The notes under the pieces: generated by a model | The model's input: only the letters and a program-made list of their open reading frames with translations | What the model was told of the DNA's origin: nothing | Database searches by the model: none | Source: an uncultured Actinomycetes bacterium | GTDB lineage: Bacteria > Actinomycetota > Acidimicrobiia > Acidimicrobiales > RAAP-2 | Reading direction: 5' to 3' | DNA: 64,000 nucleotides | Assembly (NCBI GenBank): GCA_903871335.1 | Contig: CAIQGE010000020.1 | Location: forward strand, 23,701-87,700 | Program-made: the position numbers and the translations under genes | Part shown: one piece after another, positions 7,896 through 16,700 of the stretch | Position numbering within the stretch: position 1 is the first letter of the stretch | How the letters are laid out: each line of letters opens with the position of its first letter

Positions 7896-9166
7896 GGACG
7901 CTGAGTGACGGGCAGCAGGTTCGCGGGCCCCCGACGTCGTTGCACGACGATCATCGCGACGAGAGTCGCGACCATGGCGAAGAAGTAGGAGTTGCCGACG
8001 ACCGAATAGAACGCGTTCCAGTGCAGGGGGAGTGTCCCGTCATTCGGCGGCCACCAGATGACCTGCTGCCAGCAGGTGAAGGCGAGCAGCAGCGCCCACC
8101 ATGGTCCCGTTCGCGGTCGGTCGTGCGCCAGGGTTAACCACACCAACAGCGGCAAGAACCAGACCAAATGGTGCGACCACGAAATTGGTGACGCCAGGTC
8201 ACCTGTGAAGCCAACCGCGACCAGAGTGGCGAGCTGCGAGAGGTGCGGGGCGACGCGCACGGCCACGTACATGCCGAAGACGAACGCCACAGCCTCCAAG
8301 ACGGTGAGGAGTCCGTGGCTTAGGTATTCGTGGGCGAGGCGCTGAGAGGCGCCGCGAATCGACTGATTCGAGTTGTACCAGACGGTACCGATGTGACTCG
8401 CGTTAACGGCGTAGTGCTTCCAGTAGGTGAGGGTCCCGTGGAAGTTCACCGCGAACATGACGAGCTCGACGGCGACCAAGGTCGCGACCGAGACGAGTGC
8501 CGCGCGAAATTGACGGCGCAACACGAAGTAGATGACGAACACGAAGGGTACGAGTTTGATGGCGGTCGCGAGACCGAGCAGGACGCCGCGGGGAAGCCGA
8601 CGCTTCGGCCGCTCGAGTACGTCGTAGAGGACCATCACCGCGAGGACGAAATTGATCTGGCCGAAGTGAAAGTTCTGCCACACCGGTTCCAGCGCGAAGA
8701 CGGGACCGAGGAACAACAAGGTGGCGGCGCGGCGCCCGGCGGTTGAGAGATCGGGTCGCGCGAGACGCAGGGACGTGGAGAGAAGGGTCAACATGGCGGC
8801 GAGGTTGAGCGTGGTCCACACGAATGTCGCCACGCGAAACGGCAGAACCGTGAGGGGCGAGAAGAACAGGGCCGCGATCGGCGGGTAGGTAAAGGGCAGG
8901 TGCGGTTCGTACGAGATGCGCGCGAGATACAAATTCGGATCGGTCAAGTGGTGGGCGCCCATGAGGTAGACCCGAAAATCCAAGCAGGGCTTCACCTCAC
9001 TCATGGCGTAGATCAAGATCAGCGCGGGCACCGCAAGAACGGCACCAATGGCGGCGCACATCCGCGTGCGCGTGTTCGCGAAACTGACGAATGCGTCACC
9101 CCACCGGTTCGCGTGGGGGACGGGTGGGGCGTAGGTGAGGGGAGTATCGGGCGCCGCGAGGTTCAC
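7892..9166 (-). CDS. Polytopic glycosyltransferase, GT87-like (DUF2029)
   Basis: This 424-residue membrane protein has about ten hydrophobic segments. DFRVYLMGAHHLTD and the acidic/aromatic stretch PNLYLARISYEPHLPFTYPPIAALFF fit the GT87 family of polyprenyl-phosphate-mannose-dependent mannosyltransferases. Known members build mannan-type glycolipids in actinobacterial envelopes. The start is GTG 9166, whose GTGA overlaps the stop of the gene before it; that gives tight coupling to the PIG-V-like gene. Acceptor and sugar cannot be read from sequence. Confidence 0.75.
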   Translation of the reverse strand: MNLAAPDTPLTYAPPVPHANRWGDAFVSFANTRTRMCAAIGAVLAVPALILIYAMSEVKPCLDFRVYLMGAHHLTDPNLYLARISYEPHLPFTYPPIAALFFSPLTVLPFRVATFVWTTLNLAAMLTLLSTSLRLARPDLSTAGRRAATLLFLGPVFALEPVWQNFHFGQINFVLAVMVLYDVLERPKRRLPRGVLLGLATAIKLVPFVFVIYFVLRRQFRAALVSVATLVAVELVMFAVNFHGTLTYWKHYAVNASHIGTVWYNSNQSIRGASQRLAHEYLSHGLLTVLEAVAFVFGMYVAVRVAPHLSQLATLVAVGFTGDLASPISWSHHLVWFLPLLVWLTLAHDRPRTGPWWALLLAFTCWQQVIWWPPNDGTLPLHWNAFYSVVGNSYFFAMVATLVAMIVVQRRRGPANLLPVTQRP

Positions 9167-10344
9167 GGGGTCCAGACCCACGGACTGGAAACGATGATGA
9201 GGAATCCGAGGATCGCGCACGAACCAGCGAGGATGACGCCGAACCACCGTCGATTGAGCCTCGATCCGACGGTCGCGAGCAAGGGCGAGTCACGAAGGAG
9301 GAGGCGAGGAGTGATACCGATAATGGGCGAGAGCAGACCCATGAAGATCACGGTGATCACGTAGATCACGATCGAGAGATGGGGTCGGATGCGCGAGAAG
9401 AGAATCAGCATGATCACGGCGAGAAGCAGGCTCATGGTCTTGACCGGAGGATTGAGATTCGTGAAACCGTGCGCGATGAAGCTGTAGATCGCGTTGGGCG
9501 CACCGTTGAAGTAGTGACCACCCTGCCAACCACGCCGTTGGGCGTGGAACCACGTGAAGAACGAACCCGCGTGAAAGTAGAGGTAGGTAAAGAAGCCGAG
9601 TATGCCGAGCGGCGCGATCACGATCGCCACGAACGGTCGCCACGTCTTCTCGCGGTAGATGGCCAAGAGGGCGATCACGATGCAGGTGAAGACGGCCGCG
9701 CAACCAACGGGGTCGGCGAGTGAACACATGGCCGCGACGAGTCCCGCGAGCAGCCACTTCTCTCGACGCAGCGCCCAGATGGTGAGACACGCGAAGGTGA
9801 CGATCAGGCCCTCGGAATACACGAAGCTGAGGACCAAAGCTCCCGGCGTGAAAAACACGAGCGAGATGCCTCGTCGTGATTCCGAGAGGGTGCCACTGTC
9901 GCGCAACATGAACCACACGGCGAGTGACGCGGTAAGTCCGGTCACGAAGGCCGCCGTGAGGCCACTCGTCTTCCAACTCAAGGGCGTGAGCGTGTGCACG
10001 AGACGTACGGCGAGCGGCATGAGGGGAAAGAAGCCAAGATTGGATTGGGCGGCGTTACCGACACCCGGGGGAATCGAGTGCACGTAGCCGTTCTCCGCGA
10101 TGCTGAGGTACCACTGGGAATCCCAGGGCGTGAGCGCGTAGGTCAAGGTGCGGTGCAGGATTTTGGAGACCGCGAGAAACATCGAGATGACGTAGAGACG
10201 CGAGAGCAGGTAGATACCGACGGGAATCCAGAGTTCCTTGACGCGTACCGGTTCGGGCGTCGCGTGTTCCGAATTCAGCACCGCTCGTTCCAAGCCGTCG
10301 GCGAGACGGCGGAATCGGGAAGGGGTGCTGGACGTGTTCGCCAC
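9163..10344 (-). CDS. PIG-V-like membrane mannosyltransferase
   Basis: This 393-residue polytopic protein carries the signature WDSQWYLSIAENGY after its first membrane helix and NLGFFPLMPLAVRL soon after. Both are typical of the bacterial PIG-V / Mannosyl_trans2 group that transfers mannose from polyprenyl phosphate. About nine more hydrophobic segments follow. The frame is open beyond the divergent dapB start. I chose GTG 10344 because AAAGG lies ten bases upstream and the overlap with dapB is avoided. It forms a two-gene operon with the GT87-like gene. Confidence 0.72.
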   Translation of the reverse strand: MANTSSTPSRFRRLADGLERAVLNSEHATPEPVRVKELWIPVGIYLLSRLYVISMFLAVSKILHRTLTYALTPWDSQWYLSIAENGYVHSIPPGVGNAAQSNLGFFPLMPLAVRLVHTLTPLSWKTSGLTAAFVTGLTASLAVWFMLRDSGTLSESRRGISLVFFTPGALVLSFVYSEGLIVTFACLTIWALRREKWLLAGLVAAMCSLADPVGCAAVFTCIVIALLAIYREKTWRPFVAIVIAPLGILGFFTYLYFHAGSFFTWFHAQRRGWQGGHYFNGAPNAIYSFIAHGFTNLNPPVKTMSLLLAVIMLILFSRIRPHLSIVIYVITVIFMGLLSPIIGITPRLLLRDSPLLATVGSRLNRRWFGVILAGSCAILGFLIIVSSPWVWTP

Positions 10345-10429
10345 TGGCCATGGACCTTTCGCCGGGAACTCGGCAAGTGTACTAATGATGGCTCCGAGGC
10401 GACATCGACGCTCTCGGAGGTCGATCTCG

Positions 10430-10435
10430 TAAAGT
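10430..10435 (+). promoter_or_regulatory. Predicted -10 box of dapB (leaderless)
   Basis: TAAAGT lies six bases before ATG 10442. There is no Shine-Dalgarno match in the gap. Confidence 0.55.
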
Positions 10436-10441
10436 GCTGTC

Positions 10442-11191
10442 ATGACACGAATCGCCGTGGTGGGTGCCGCGGGGCGCATGGGCACGATGTTGTGCGCCGC
10501 CTTCAATGACGCCGAGGACACGACGGTGACCGCGAAGATTGACCCCTCGGATCCCACTTGCTGGGCGTCGCTCGAGGAAGTTGCCGCCGACGACATTGAT
10601 GTGGTGGTGGATTTTTCGACCGCCGAAGTGGCGCGAGCGTCCGTGGCCTGGGCCGCCGCGCACGACCGTGGGGTCGTCGTGGGCACCACGGGCTTTACGT
10701 CGGACGAGTTGGACCAGTGGGAGACGACCTACGCGAATGCTCACGTCGTCGTGGCGGCGAATTTTGCCCTCGGTGCGGTGTTGGCCCAACGTTTCGCCGC
10801 CGAGGCCGCGCCCTATTTCGATCGGGTCGAGATCATTGAGTACCACCACGACCGCAAGGTCGACGCGCCGTCGGGCACCGCTCTTGAGACGGCGCGAGTT
10901 ATTCGTGAGGCGCGCCGCGCCGCGGGTCGGGCGGCCGTGAGCGAACCCACGACCGCCGAAACCGTTAAGGGATCGCGCGGTGCGGACAGTGGCGACAATG
11001 TCCGCGTGCACGCGGTGCGCATGCCGGGGATGACCGCGCATCAGGACATCATCTTCGGCGGACCGGGCGAGGGACTCACTCTCCGTCACGACGCCTACGA
11101 CCGCACCAGTTTCGCCGCGGGTGTCCTCCTCGCTGTTCGGCGCGTGCGCGAACGTCCCGGTGTGACCCGCGGATTGGCACCGCTGTTGTGA
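10442..11191 (+). CDS. dapB: 4-hydroxy-tetrahydrodipicolinate reductase
   Basis: This 249-residue DapB reduces the cyclic product of DapA with NAD(P)H in lysine and diaminopimelate synthesis. The N-terminal Rossmann motif is IAVVGAAGRMG. The catalytic and substrate region is EIIEYHHDRKVDAPSGTALETA, with the His-His and Lys of the family and the DAPSGT binding loop. GTTGF and ANFALGAVL are also family features. Its stop overlaps the start of the tandem TetR gene, so that regulator is probably translated from the same mRNA. Confidence 0.95.
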   Translation: MTRIAVVGAAGRMGTMLCAAFNDAEDTTVTAKIDPSDPTCWASLEEVAADDIDVVVDFSTAEVARASVAWAAAHDRGVVVGTTGFTSDELDQWETTYANAHVVVAANFALGAVLAQRFAAEAAPYFDRVEIIEYHHDRKVDAPSGTALETARVIREARRAAGRAAVSEPTTAETVKGSRGADSGDNVRVHAVRMPGMTAHQDIIFGGPGEGLTLRHDAYDRTSFAAGVLLAVRRVRERPGVTRGLAPLL

Positions 11192-12387
11192 GTGACGCGG
11201 CCGAGGCCATTCTCGACGCCGCGGGTCGCAACGTCATCGCCGTCGGCTTTCACGCCACCACCGTGGACGCGGTCGCGCGCGACGCGGGTGTGTCGCGCGC
11301 GACCGTCTACCGCGTCTTTCCGGGTGGTCGGGCCGACATCCTCGACGGATTCCTCGCTCGCGAGGTCGAGAGATTCTTCAGTGATCTCTATGACCACGTT
11401 CGCGACCTCGATGATCTCGAGGCCGTTCTCGTCGAGGGTCTCACCTACGCGCGCCGCCGCATCATTGCCCACCCGGTTCTCAACGTGGCGCTGGTCGAAG
11501 ATTCGAGCGTCCTCGAGTCCACGTTCTCCAAGACCATTGAATCGATCACCGCGACCATCGCCGAGTTCGTGACCTCCTACCTACCGCCCAGCCCTCATCG
11601 AGGGGAGCGGGGTGACTTCCTCGCGCGCATGGCGTTGTCGTATCTGTCCGCACCCGGTGCCTGGGACTTCGCCGACCCCGCCCAAGTCGAAGCGCTCGTG
11701 CGATCAGAGCTCATTCCGTCGGTGTCCTCCGGTAAGCGCGTATCGAAGGTGCGCCCGAGGCCGTTGCCGAAGGCGGAAAATACGACCCTGCAACAGCGCG
11801 TCGCGCGAGCGCTGCAGAAGGAGTTCGTGAGCGGTGGCTCACTCTCCATGGAGTCTGTCGCGCGCAGCGCCGAGGTGTCTCGCGCGACCCTGTATCGCGC
11901 CTTCCCAGGAGGGAGGTGGCAACTCGTCGGCGCCACCGTGGAGATCGAAACCGCCCGCATCCTCTCCGCGGTCGCCGCCGGGCTCAACGACGCTCGTTCG
12001 CTCGACGACGCGGTCGTGGGGTCACTGACCACGATCTGGCACCACGCGGCGACACACCCCGCCCTCACTCGTCTGCTCGCGGTGCGTCCTGATCTCATTC
12101 ACGACCAGATGAGATTCGCTAAAGCCCAACGAAACTTTGAGGTTTTCACGGCCCAAATGGCCCCGCTGCTCGCCCGCTGGGTGGGCCGCGAGGCCTCCGA
12201 ACGCGTCGCGGAATGGACACTGCGGGTGATGTTTTCTTACTGGTTGGATCCCGCACCCAGTTTGGACGTCACCGATCCGGCCTCCGTCGCGAGCTTCTAC
12301 AACCGTCACCTGGCCGCCGGCGTGGACGCCCTCGCCGCCCTCCCGGATCAACGGCGCGTCGCCGCTGTGCTAGGAAAGCGTCATTAA
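11188..12387 (+). CDS. Tandem double-domain TetR/AcrR-like regulator
   Basis: This protein has 399 residues, twice the normal TetR length. A first TetR-type helix-turn-helix lies near residues 8-50 (TTVDAVARDAGVSRATVYRVFPGGRADI). A second, similar one lies near residues 205-250 (LSMESVARSAEVSRATLYRAFPGGRWQL). Each is followed by its own helical ligand-binding-size region. It could bind DNA as an intramolecular pseudo-dimer. The start is GTG 11188, overlapping the dapB stop. The diiron gene begins 25 bases downstream and is a likely operon partner or target. The effector is unknown. Confidence 0.8.
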   Translation: MSDAAEAILDAAGRNVIAVGFHATTVDAVARDAGVSRATVYRVFPGGRADILDGFLAREVERFFSDLYDHVRDLDDLEAVLVEGLTYARRRIIAHPVLNVALVEDSSVLESTFSKTIESITATIAEFVTSYLPPSPHRGERGDFLARMALSYLSAPGAWDFADPAQVEALVRSELIPSVSSGKRVSKVRPRPLPKAENTTLQQRVARALQKEFVSGGSLSMESVARSAEVSRATLYRAFPGGRWQLVGATVEIETARILSAVAAGLNDARSLDDAVVGSLTTIWHHAATHPALTRLLAVRPDLIHDQMRFAKAQRNFEVFTAQMAPLLARWVGREASERVAEWTLRVMFSYWLDPAPSLDVTDPASVASFYNRHLAAGVDALAALPDQRRVAAVLGKRH

Positions 12388-12411
12388 TTTCTTCTCTCGC
12401 GGGGGGTTGCG

Positions 12412-13563
12412 ATGACGACAGTGGACAACAACGCACCAATGCTTTCGAATCAGGAAATCATCGGTCGCGAGGACATCAACGACCTACAGGCCATTTTTGA
12501 GTCCGTCGGTCGCGACGACGGCAGCGTCGTCAAGACGGTGGACAACAACTGCCCGACGATGTTCACGTGGGACTACGAGAAGGGTTCGCGCCCGAAGCTC
12601 GACAAGCTCTACGAGAAGGCCAAGACCGCGCAGTGGAATGGTTCCACCGACCTACCCTGGGACACGCTCGTCGACCAGGAGAAGATTGCCCACCAGTCCT
12701 ACCTCGACGGGTCCCGCGGACCGATCGCGTCAGCGAGCCTCGACGGCACGCAGTTGGCGACGTGGGGTGAGAAGGAATGGGTCACTCTCAACATGGAGTA
12801 CCAGAACTGGATGCTGAGCCAGTTCATGCACGGTGAGCAGGGCGCCTTGTTGTGCACCGCCAAGATCGTCGAAACCGTTCCGTGGATTGACGCCAAGTAC
12901 TACGCCTCCACGCAGGTGATGGACGAAGCGCGCCACGTCGAGGTCTTCTCCCGCTACCTCGACACCAAGTTGAACGGCCACTACGTGATGAACAGTCACC
13001 TCGGCCTCCTGCTCGACGACATTGTGCAGGACTCGCGCTGGGACATGACGTACTTGGGCATGCAGATCATGGTGGAGGGTTTGGCGCTCGCCGCGTTCGG
13101 GTACATGCACGCCATGACCGAAGAACCGCTACTCAAGAAGTTGCTGCGCTACGTGATGGCCGACGAGGCGCGTCACGTTGCCTTCGGTGTGCTCAGCCTG
13201 CAGGAGATCTACTCCGAGATGAACGCCGCGGAGATCCGCGAGCGTCAGGAGTTTGCCTTCGAGGCCGCTCTGCGCATGCGTGACCGCATGCAGGGTCAGG
13301 AAATCTGGGACCGCGTCGGTGTCACCCCCCGTGACGCCGCCCAGGTCACGATGATGGACCCCGACCGCGTTCTCTTCCAGTCGGCCCTGTTCTCCAAGAT
13401 TGTGCCGAACTGCAAGAAGCTCGGTCTGCTCGATGCCGCGGACGGTTGGTTGCGCACGAAGTTCACCGAGATGGGCGTCATTGCCTTCGAGGACTTTGAG
13501 GACACCACCTTGGACCTCGACGCGAACGCGGAGGGCTCTCCGGTCCTACGTGGCGTTGAGTAG
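12412..13563 (+). CDS. Ferritin-like diiron protein, putative oxygenase
   Basis: This 383-residue helical protein has two iron-binding repeats: MHGEQGALL and then DEARHVEVFSRYL in the first half, and IMVEGLALAAFG and then DEARHVAFGVLSL in the second. These E and ExxH-like sets are the carboxylate-bridged diiron pattern of ferritin-like oxygenases such as ribonucleotide reductase R2 or AurF-type enzymes. No radical-bearing Tyr can be assigned safely. A good ribosome site (GGGGGG) precedes ATG 12412. It follows the tandem TetR gene by 24 bases. The substrate is not evident. Confidence 0.7.
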   Translation: MTTVDNNAPMLSNQEIIGREDINDLQAIFESVGRDDGSVVKTVDNNCPTMFTWDYEKGSRPKLDKLYEKAKTAQWNGSTDLPWDTLVDQEKIAHQSYLDGSRGPIASASLDGTQLATWGEKEWVTLNMEYQNWMLSQFMHGEQGALLCTAKIVETVPWIDAKYYASTQVMDEARHVEVFSRYLDTKLNGHYVMNSHLGLLLDDIVQDSRWDMTYLGMQIMVEGLALAAFGYMHAMTEEPLLKKLLRYVMADEARHVAFGVLSLQEIYSEMNAAEIRERQEFAFEAALRMRDRMQGQEIWDRVGVTPRDAAQVTMMDPDRVLFQSALFSKIVPNCKKLGLLDAADGWLRTKFTEMGVIAFEDFEDTTLDLDANAEGSPVLRGVE

Positions 13564-13586
13564 TCCGTTCCTCACGAACAGACTGG

Positions 13587-13592
13587 TAACTT
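13587..13592 (+). promoter_or_regulatory. Predicted -10 box of dapA (leaderless)
   Basis: TAACTT lies seven bases before GTG 13600. The block around it (GGTAACTT, then GTAGGCG and the start codon) is nearly identical to the ribF promoter region. Confidence 0.6.
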
Positions 13593-13599
13593 CGTAGGC

Positions 13600-14496
13600 G
13601 TGTCCACTCCTCGCTTTGGTCGTGTCGTCACGGCCATGGTGACGCCGTTCTACGACGACGGTTCGGTCAACTACGCGGCCGCCGCCGACGTGGCGAGATT
13701 TCTCGTGGCGAATGGCACCGACGGCATCGTGGTCGCGGGATCGACCGGCGAGGGATCCACGTTGGGTGACGACGAGAAGCTCTCGCTGTTCGCCGCCGTC
13801 GCCGAAGCCGTCACCGTTCCCGTGATCGCCGGCTCCACGTCCGCCGACACGCAGCGTTCGGTCACTCTCACCTCGCAAGTGGCCACGACCGGCGTCGCGG
13901 GGGTTCTCGCGACCACCCCGGCCTACGTGCGCCCGAGTCAGCGGGGCATCGCTGGCCACTTCGCCGCCATCGCCGCGGCGACGGACCTGCCGATCATGCT
14001 CTACGACATCCCTTCGCGCACCGGTCGCAAAATCGCGGCCGCGACCACCATTGAACTCGTGCGCACGACGTCCAATGTCGTGGCCTTAAAGGACGCCTCG
14101 GGCGACCTCCCGGGCGCCGCACACGTGAAAGCCACCCTCGGGGACCGCCTCGATCTCTACAGCGGAGACGATGCCTTGCTTCTTCCCTTCTTGTCCATTG
14201 GCGCCGTGGGCGTCGTCTCGGTCGCCTCCCATTGGGCGGGACCCGAGTTTCTCGGCATCGTCGAAGCCTTCGACCGTGGCGATCTCGCGACTGCGTGGGC
14301 GCTCAACGAACGTGTCGCGGCGAGTTGTGCCTTTGAGGGAACGGACGACTACCCGAACCCTCTGCCCTCCAAGGCGGCGATGCGGGCACTCGGTCTCGCC
14401 GTTGGTCAGTGTCGCTGGCCGCTCGGACCGAGTGACGATGTGCTCGATGACCGCGCGTCTGCCATCGTGAATGAATTGCACGCCCACCGTGGCTAA
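13600..14496 (+). CDS. dapA: 4-hydroxy-tetrahydrodipicolinate synthase
   Basis: This 298-residue DapA condenses pyruvate with aspartate semialdehyde, the first committed step to diaminopimelate and lysine. It shows VTAMVTPFYDDG, GTDGIVVAGSTGEGSTL (pyruvate-binding TGE), YDIPSRTGRKI with the catalytic Tyr and Arg, and VVALKDASGD with the Schiff-base Lys. GTG 13600 is the start supported by the promoter geometry. The end overlaps the RNase J gene, so those two are coupled as in many actinobacteria. Confidence 0.95.
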   Translation: MSTPRFGRVVTAMVTPFYDDGSVNYAAAADVARFLVANGTDGIVVAGSTGEGSTLGDDEKLSLFAAVAEAVTVPVIAGSTSADTQRSVTLTSQVATTGVAGVLATTPAYVRPSQRGIAGHFAAIAAATDLPIMLYDIPSRTGRKIAAATTIELVRTTSNVVALKDASGDLPGAAHVKATLGDRLDLYSGDDALLLPFLSIGAVGVVSVASHWAGPEFLGIVEAFDRGDLATAWALNERVAASCAFEGTDDYPNPLPSKAAMRALGLAVGQCRWPLGPSDDVLDDRASAIVNELHAHRG

Positions 14497-16150
14497 CGAC
14501 GCCGTTCGCATTGTCTTCCTGGGTGGTCTCGGCGAGATCGGTCGGAACTGCATGGCCATTGAGGCCAATGGTCGCATCGTCGTCATTGACGCGGGCCTCA
14601 TGTTCCCCGAGCCGAACATGTACGGCATTGACCTCATCCTCCCGGACTTCACGTGGCTGCGCGAGCGAGCCGACCGCGTGGACGCCATTGTCCTCACCCA
14701 CGGGCACGAGGATCACACCGGTGCACTGCGGTACCTGACGCGCGACGTGAAGGCCCCGATCTACGGGTCCCCGCTCACCATTGGTTTCGCGAGACATCGC
14801 CTCGAAGAAGCGAAACTCGCCGGCAAGCTGACCTTCATCGAAGTCGAAGACGGTGCGCGTCGCAAGATTGGTCCCTTCGAGATCGAATTCATTCCGGTCA
14901 CCCACTCGGTGCCGAGCGCTCACGCGCTGGCCTTGCACACGCCCGCTGGCGTCGTGGTGCACTCCGGTGACTTCAAGCTGGACCTCACGCCCATTGACGG
15001 GCGCCGCACCGACGTCGCTCGCCTCGCCGCCCTCGGCGACGAGGGGGTGGCACTCCTCATGGGGGATTCGACCAACGCCGAGGAGCCGGGTTTTACGGCC
15101 TCGGAGGCCACCGTGGGTGGAGCGTTGCGTCGTTTGTTCTTGGAGCGTCCGAATAAGCGCATTGTCGTGGCGTGTTTCGCGAGCCACATTCACCGCGTCC
15201 AGCAGATCATCAACGTGGCCAACGAACAGGGTCGCAAGGTCGTGCTGCTCGGACGTTCCATGGAGACCAACGTCAAGTTGGCCCGCAAATTGAATCTCCT
15301 CCACGTGGAGACGGCCACATTCGAGGATTCCGCCAATATCGACCGCTACGAGCCTGGTCAGATCTGCGTCATCTGCACGGGCTCCCAGGGCGAGCCGCTC
15401 TCGGCGCTCGCGAAATTGTCGCGCGGTGACGGTCGTTTTCTCGCGGTCGGGGGCCAGGACACCATCATCTTGAGTTCGCACCCCATCCCCGGCAACGAGT
15501 GGTCGGTGGGACGTGTGATTGACGACCTGCACCGTTCCGGGGCCGAAGTGATTCACTCCGGCGTTGAGCAGGTGCACGCGTCGGGTCACGCGCGTCAAGG
15601 CGAACTGCGCACGTTGCTGCAACTCGTGCGCCCCCGGTCCTTTGTGCCCATTCACGGCGAATATCGCCACATGATCCACCACGCCGAACTCGCCGTGGAG
15701 ATGGGCGTGCTCGAGAACCGCGTGTGGGTGTGCGAGGACGGCGACGTTCTGGAACTCACCGAAGCCGGCGTGCGTCGAGCGGGCACCGTGCCGGCGGGCT
15801 TTCACTACATCGACGGAACGACGGGTGATCTCGACGAAGCTCCGCTCGAGGACCGCCGGATGCTGGCCGAACACGGAGTGGTGTTGATCACGGCCGGGGT
15901 CGACAAGGCGTCGGGTCGGCTCGAAGAGCGAGCGCGGGTGACCGCGCGTGGCTGGTTCGAAGGTGAGCACGAAGAACAGCTCATGACGGTCGTCGCCGAG
16001 GCGGTCAACGCCGCTCTCCTCGAAGCCCTCGACGGTGGGGAGCGCGACGCCGCGAACTTGACCAAGGTCGTTCAACGCACCGCGGGTCGACTGATTGGGC
16101 AGAAGTTCCGCCGTCAGCCGGTCATCATGCCGGCCGTCGTCGTTCTCTAG
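14489..16150 (+). CDS. rnj: Ribonuclease J
   Basis: This metallo-beta-lactamase/beta-CASP ribonuclease of 553 residues does RNA decay and rRNA maturation (5' exonuclease and endonuclease). Motifs: FLGGLGEIGRNC, VLTHGHEDHTGAL (HxHxDH zinc site), GDFKLDLTP, MGDSTNAEEPGF, CTGSQGEPLSAL and IHGEYRHM. GTG 14489 is favoured; an in-frame ATG at 14471 would add six residues and lengthen the overlap with dapA. Length is normal. Confidence 0.94.
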   Translation: MANDAVRIVFLGGLGEIGRNCMAIEANGRIVVIDAGLMFPEPNMYGIDLILPDFTWLRERADRVDAIVLTHGHEDHTGALRYLTRDVKAPIYGSPLTIGFARHRLEEAKLAGKLTFIEVEDGARRKIGPFEIEFIPVTHSVPSAHALALHTPAGVVVHSGDFKLDLTPIDGRRTDVARLAALGDEGVALLMGDSTNAEEPGFTASEATVGGALRRLFLERPNKRIVVACFASHIHRVQQIINVANEQGRKVVLLGRSMETNVKLARKLNLLHVETATFEDSANIDRYEPGQICVICTGSQGEPLSALAKLSRGDGRFLAVGGQDTIILSSHPIPGNEWSVGRVIDDLHRSGAEVIHSGVEQVHASGHARQGELRTLLQLVRPRSFVPIHGEYRHMIHHAELAVEMGVLENRVWVCEDGDVLELTEAGVRRAGTVPAGFHYIDGTTGDLDEAPLEDRRMLAEHGVVLITAGVDKASGRLEERARVTARGWFEGEHEEQLMTVVAEAVNAALLEALDGGERDAANLTKVVQRTAGRLIGQKFRRQPVIMPAVVVL

Positions 16151-16292
16151 CGCGTCGCGAGGCGATTGCCTTCGTACTGTGACGGTGCGCTCGAGGAGAC
16201 CCACCTAATTCATCGAGCCGCAACACCGACGGCGGTGCGATCGTCGTACGATTCTCACGAGGTCGCACCGCTGACCTCGATGAGGGGGTGTC

Positions 16293-16700
16293 ATGCCAGA
16301 AGGTACGAAGGACATGCCGTGGTCCCTGACCACCCCGCCGGGTTCCTCGTCCTTTACGATCTACCGCGATGAGACGGCCGAGCCGGCCCAGCTCGTCTGC
16401 CAGGTGGGCTCGACCAAATTGACCTACCTAGCCCGCGTCATCGATGACTTGCACGCGTGGCTCGTCGCGCAGGGAGACTGGGTTGACCTCGGGGCGGCCG
16501 ACGAGCAAAAGGACGCGAAGCCCGGCACGGTGGAAGCGTGGGCGCGAGCGGACGACAATCCCGTCGGCGGTTGGTACGGGCTGAAGAAGGGCTATCGCGG
16601 TCGCGTCGGTATGTACATTCCGCCCCTGATGGAACACCTCGGTCTCGCGGAAGTCACGCACGAGGCGCGCAACAACAAGATGCGCGCGAAGAGCGTCTAG
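16293..16700 (+). CDS. Conserved-looking small protein of unknown function
   Basis: This 135-residue soluble basic protein has a strong ribosome site (GAGGGGGTG) six bases before ATG 16293. It begins MPEGTKDMPWSLTTPPGSSSF, with a TYLARVIDDLHAWL helix and a C-terminal GRVGMYIPPLMEHLGLAEV segment. I do not recognise a named domain, though the arrangement reminds me of small actinobacterial proteins of unassigned function. Codon use matches the neighbours. It shares a CTAG palindrome with the stop of the convergent GNAT gene. Confidence 0.75.
   Translation: MPEGTKDMPWSLTTPPGSSSFTIYRDETAEPAQLVCQVGSTKLTYLARVIDDLHAWLVAQGDWVDLGAADEQKDAKPGTVEAWARADDNPVGGWYGLKKGYRGRVGMYIPPLMEHLGLAEVTHEARNNKMRAKSV

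Noticed and set aside
14303..16204. A 633-residue open frame on the minus strand
   Set aside because: It is opposite RNase J and the dapA end, rich in His/Arg/Gly, with no recognisable domain.
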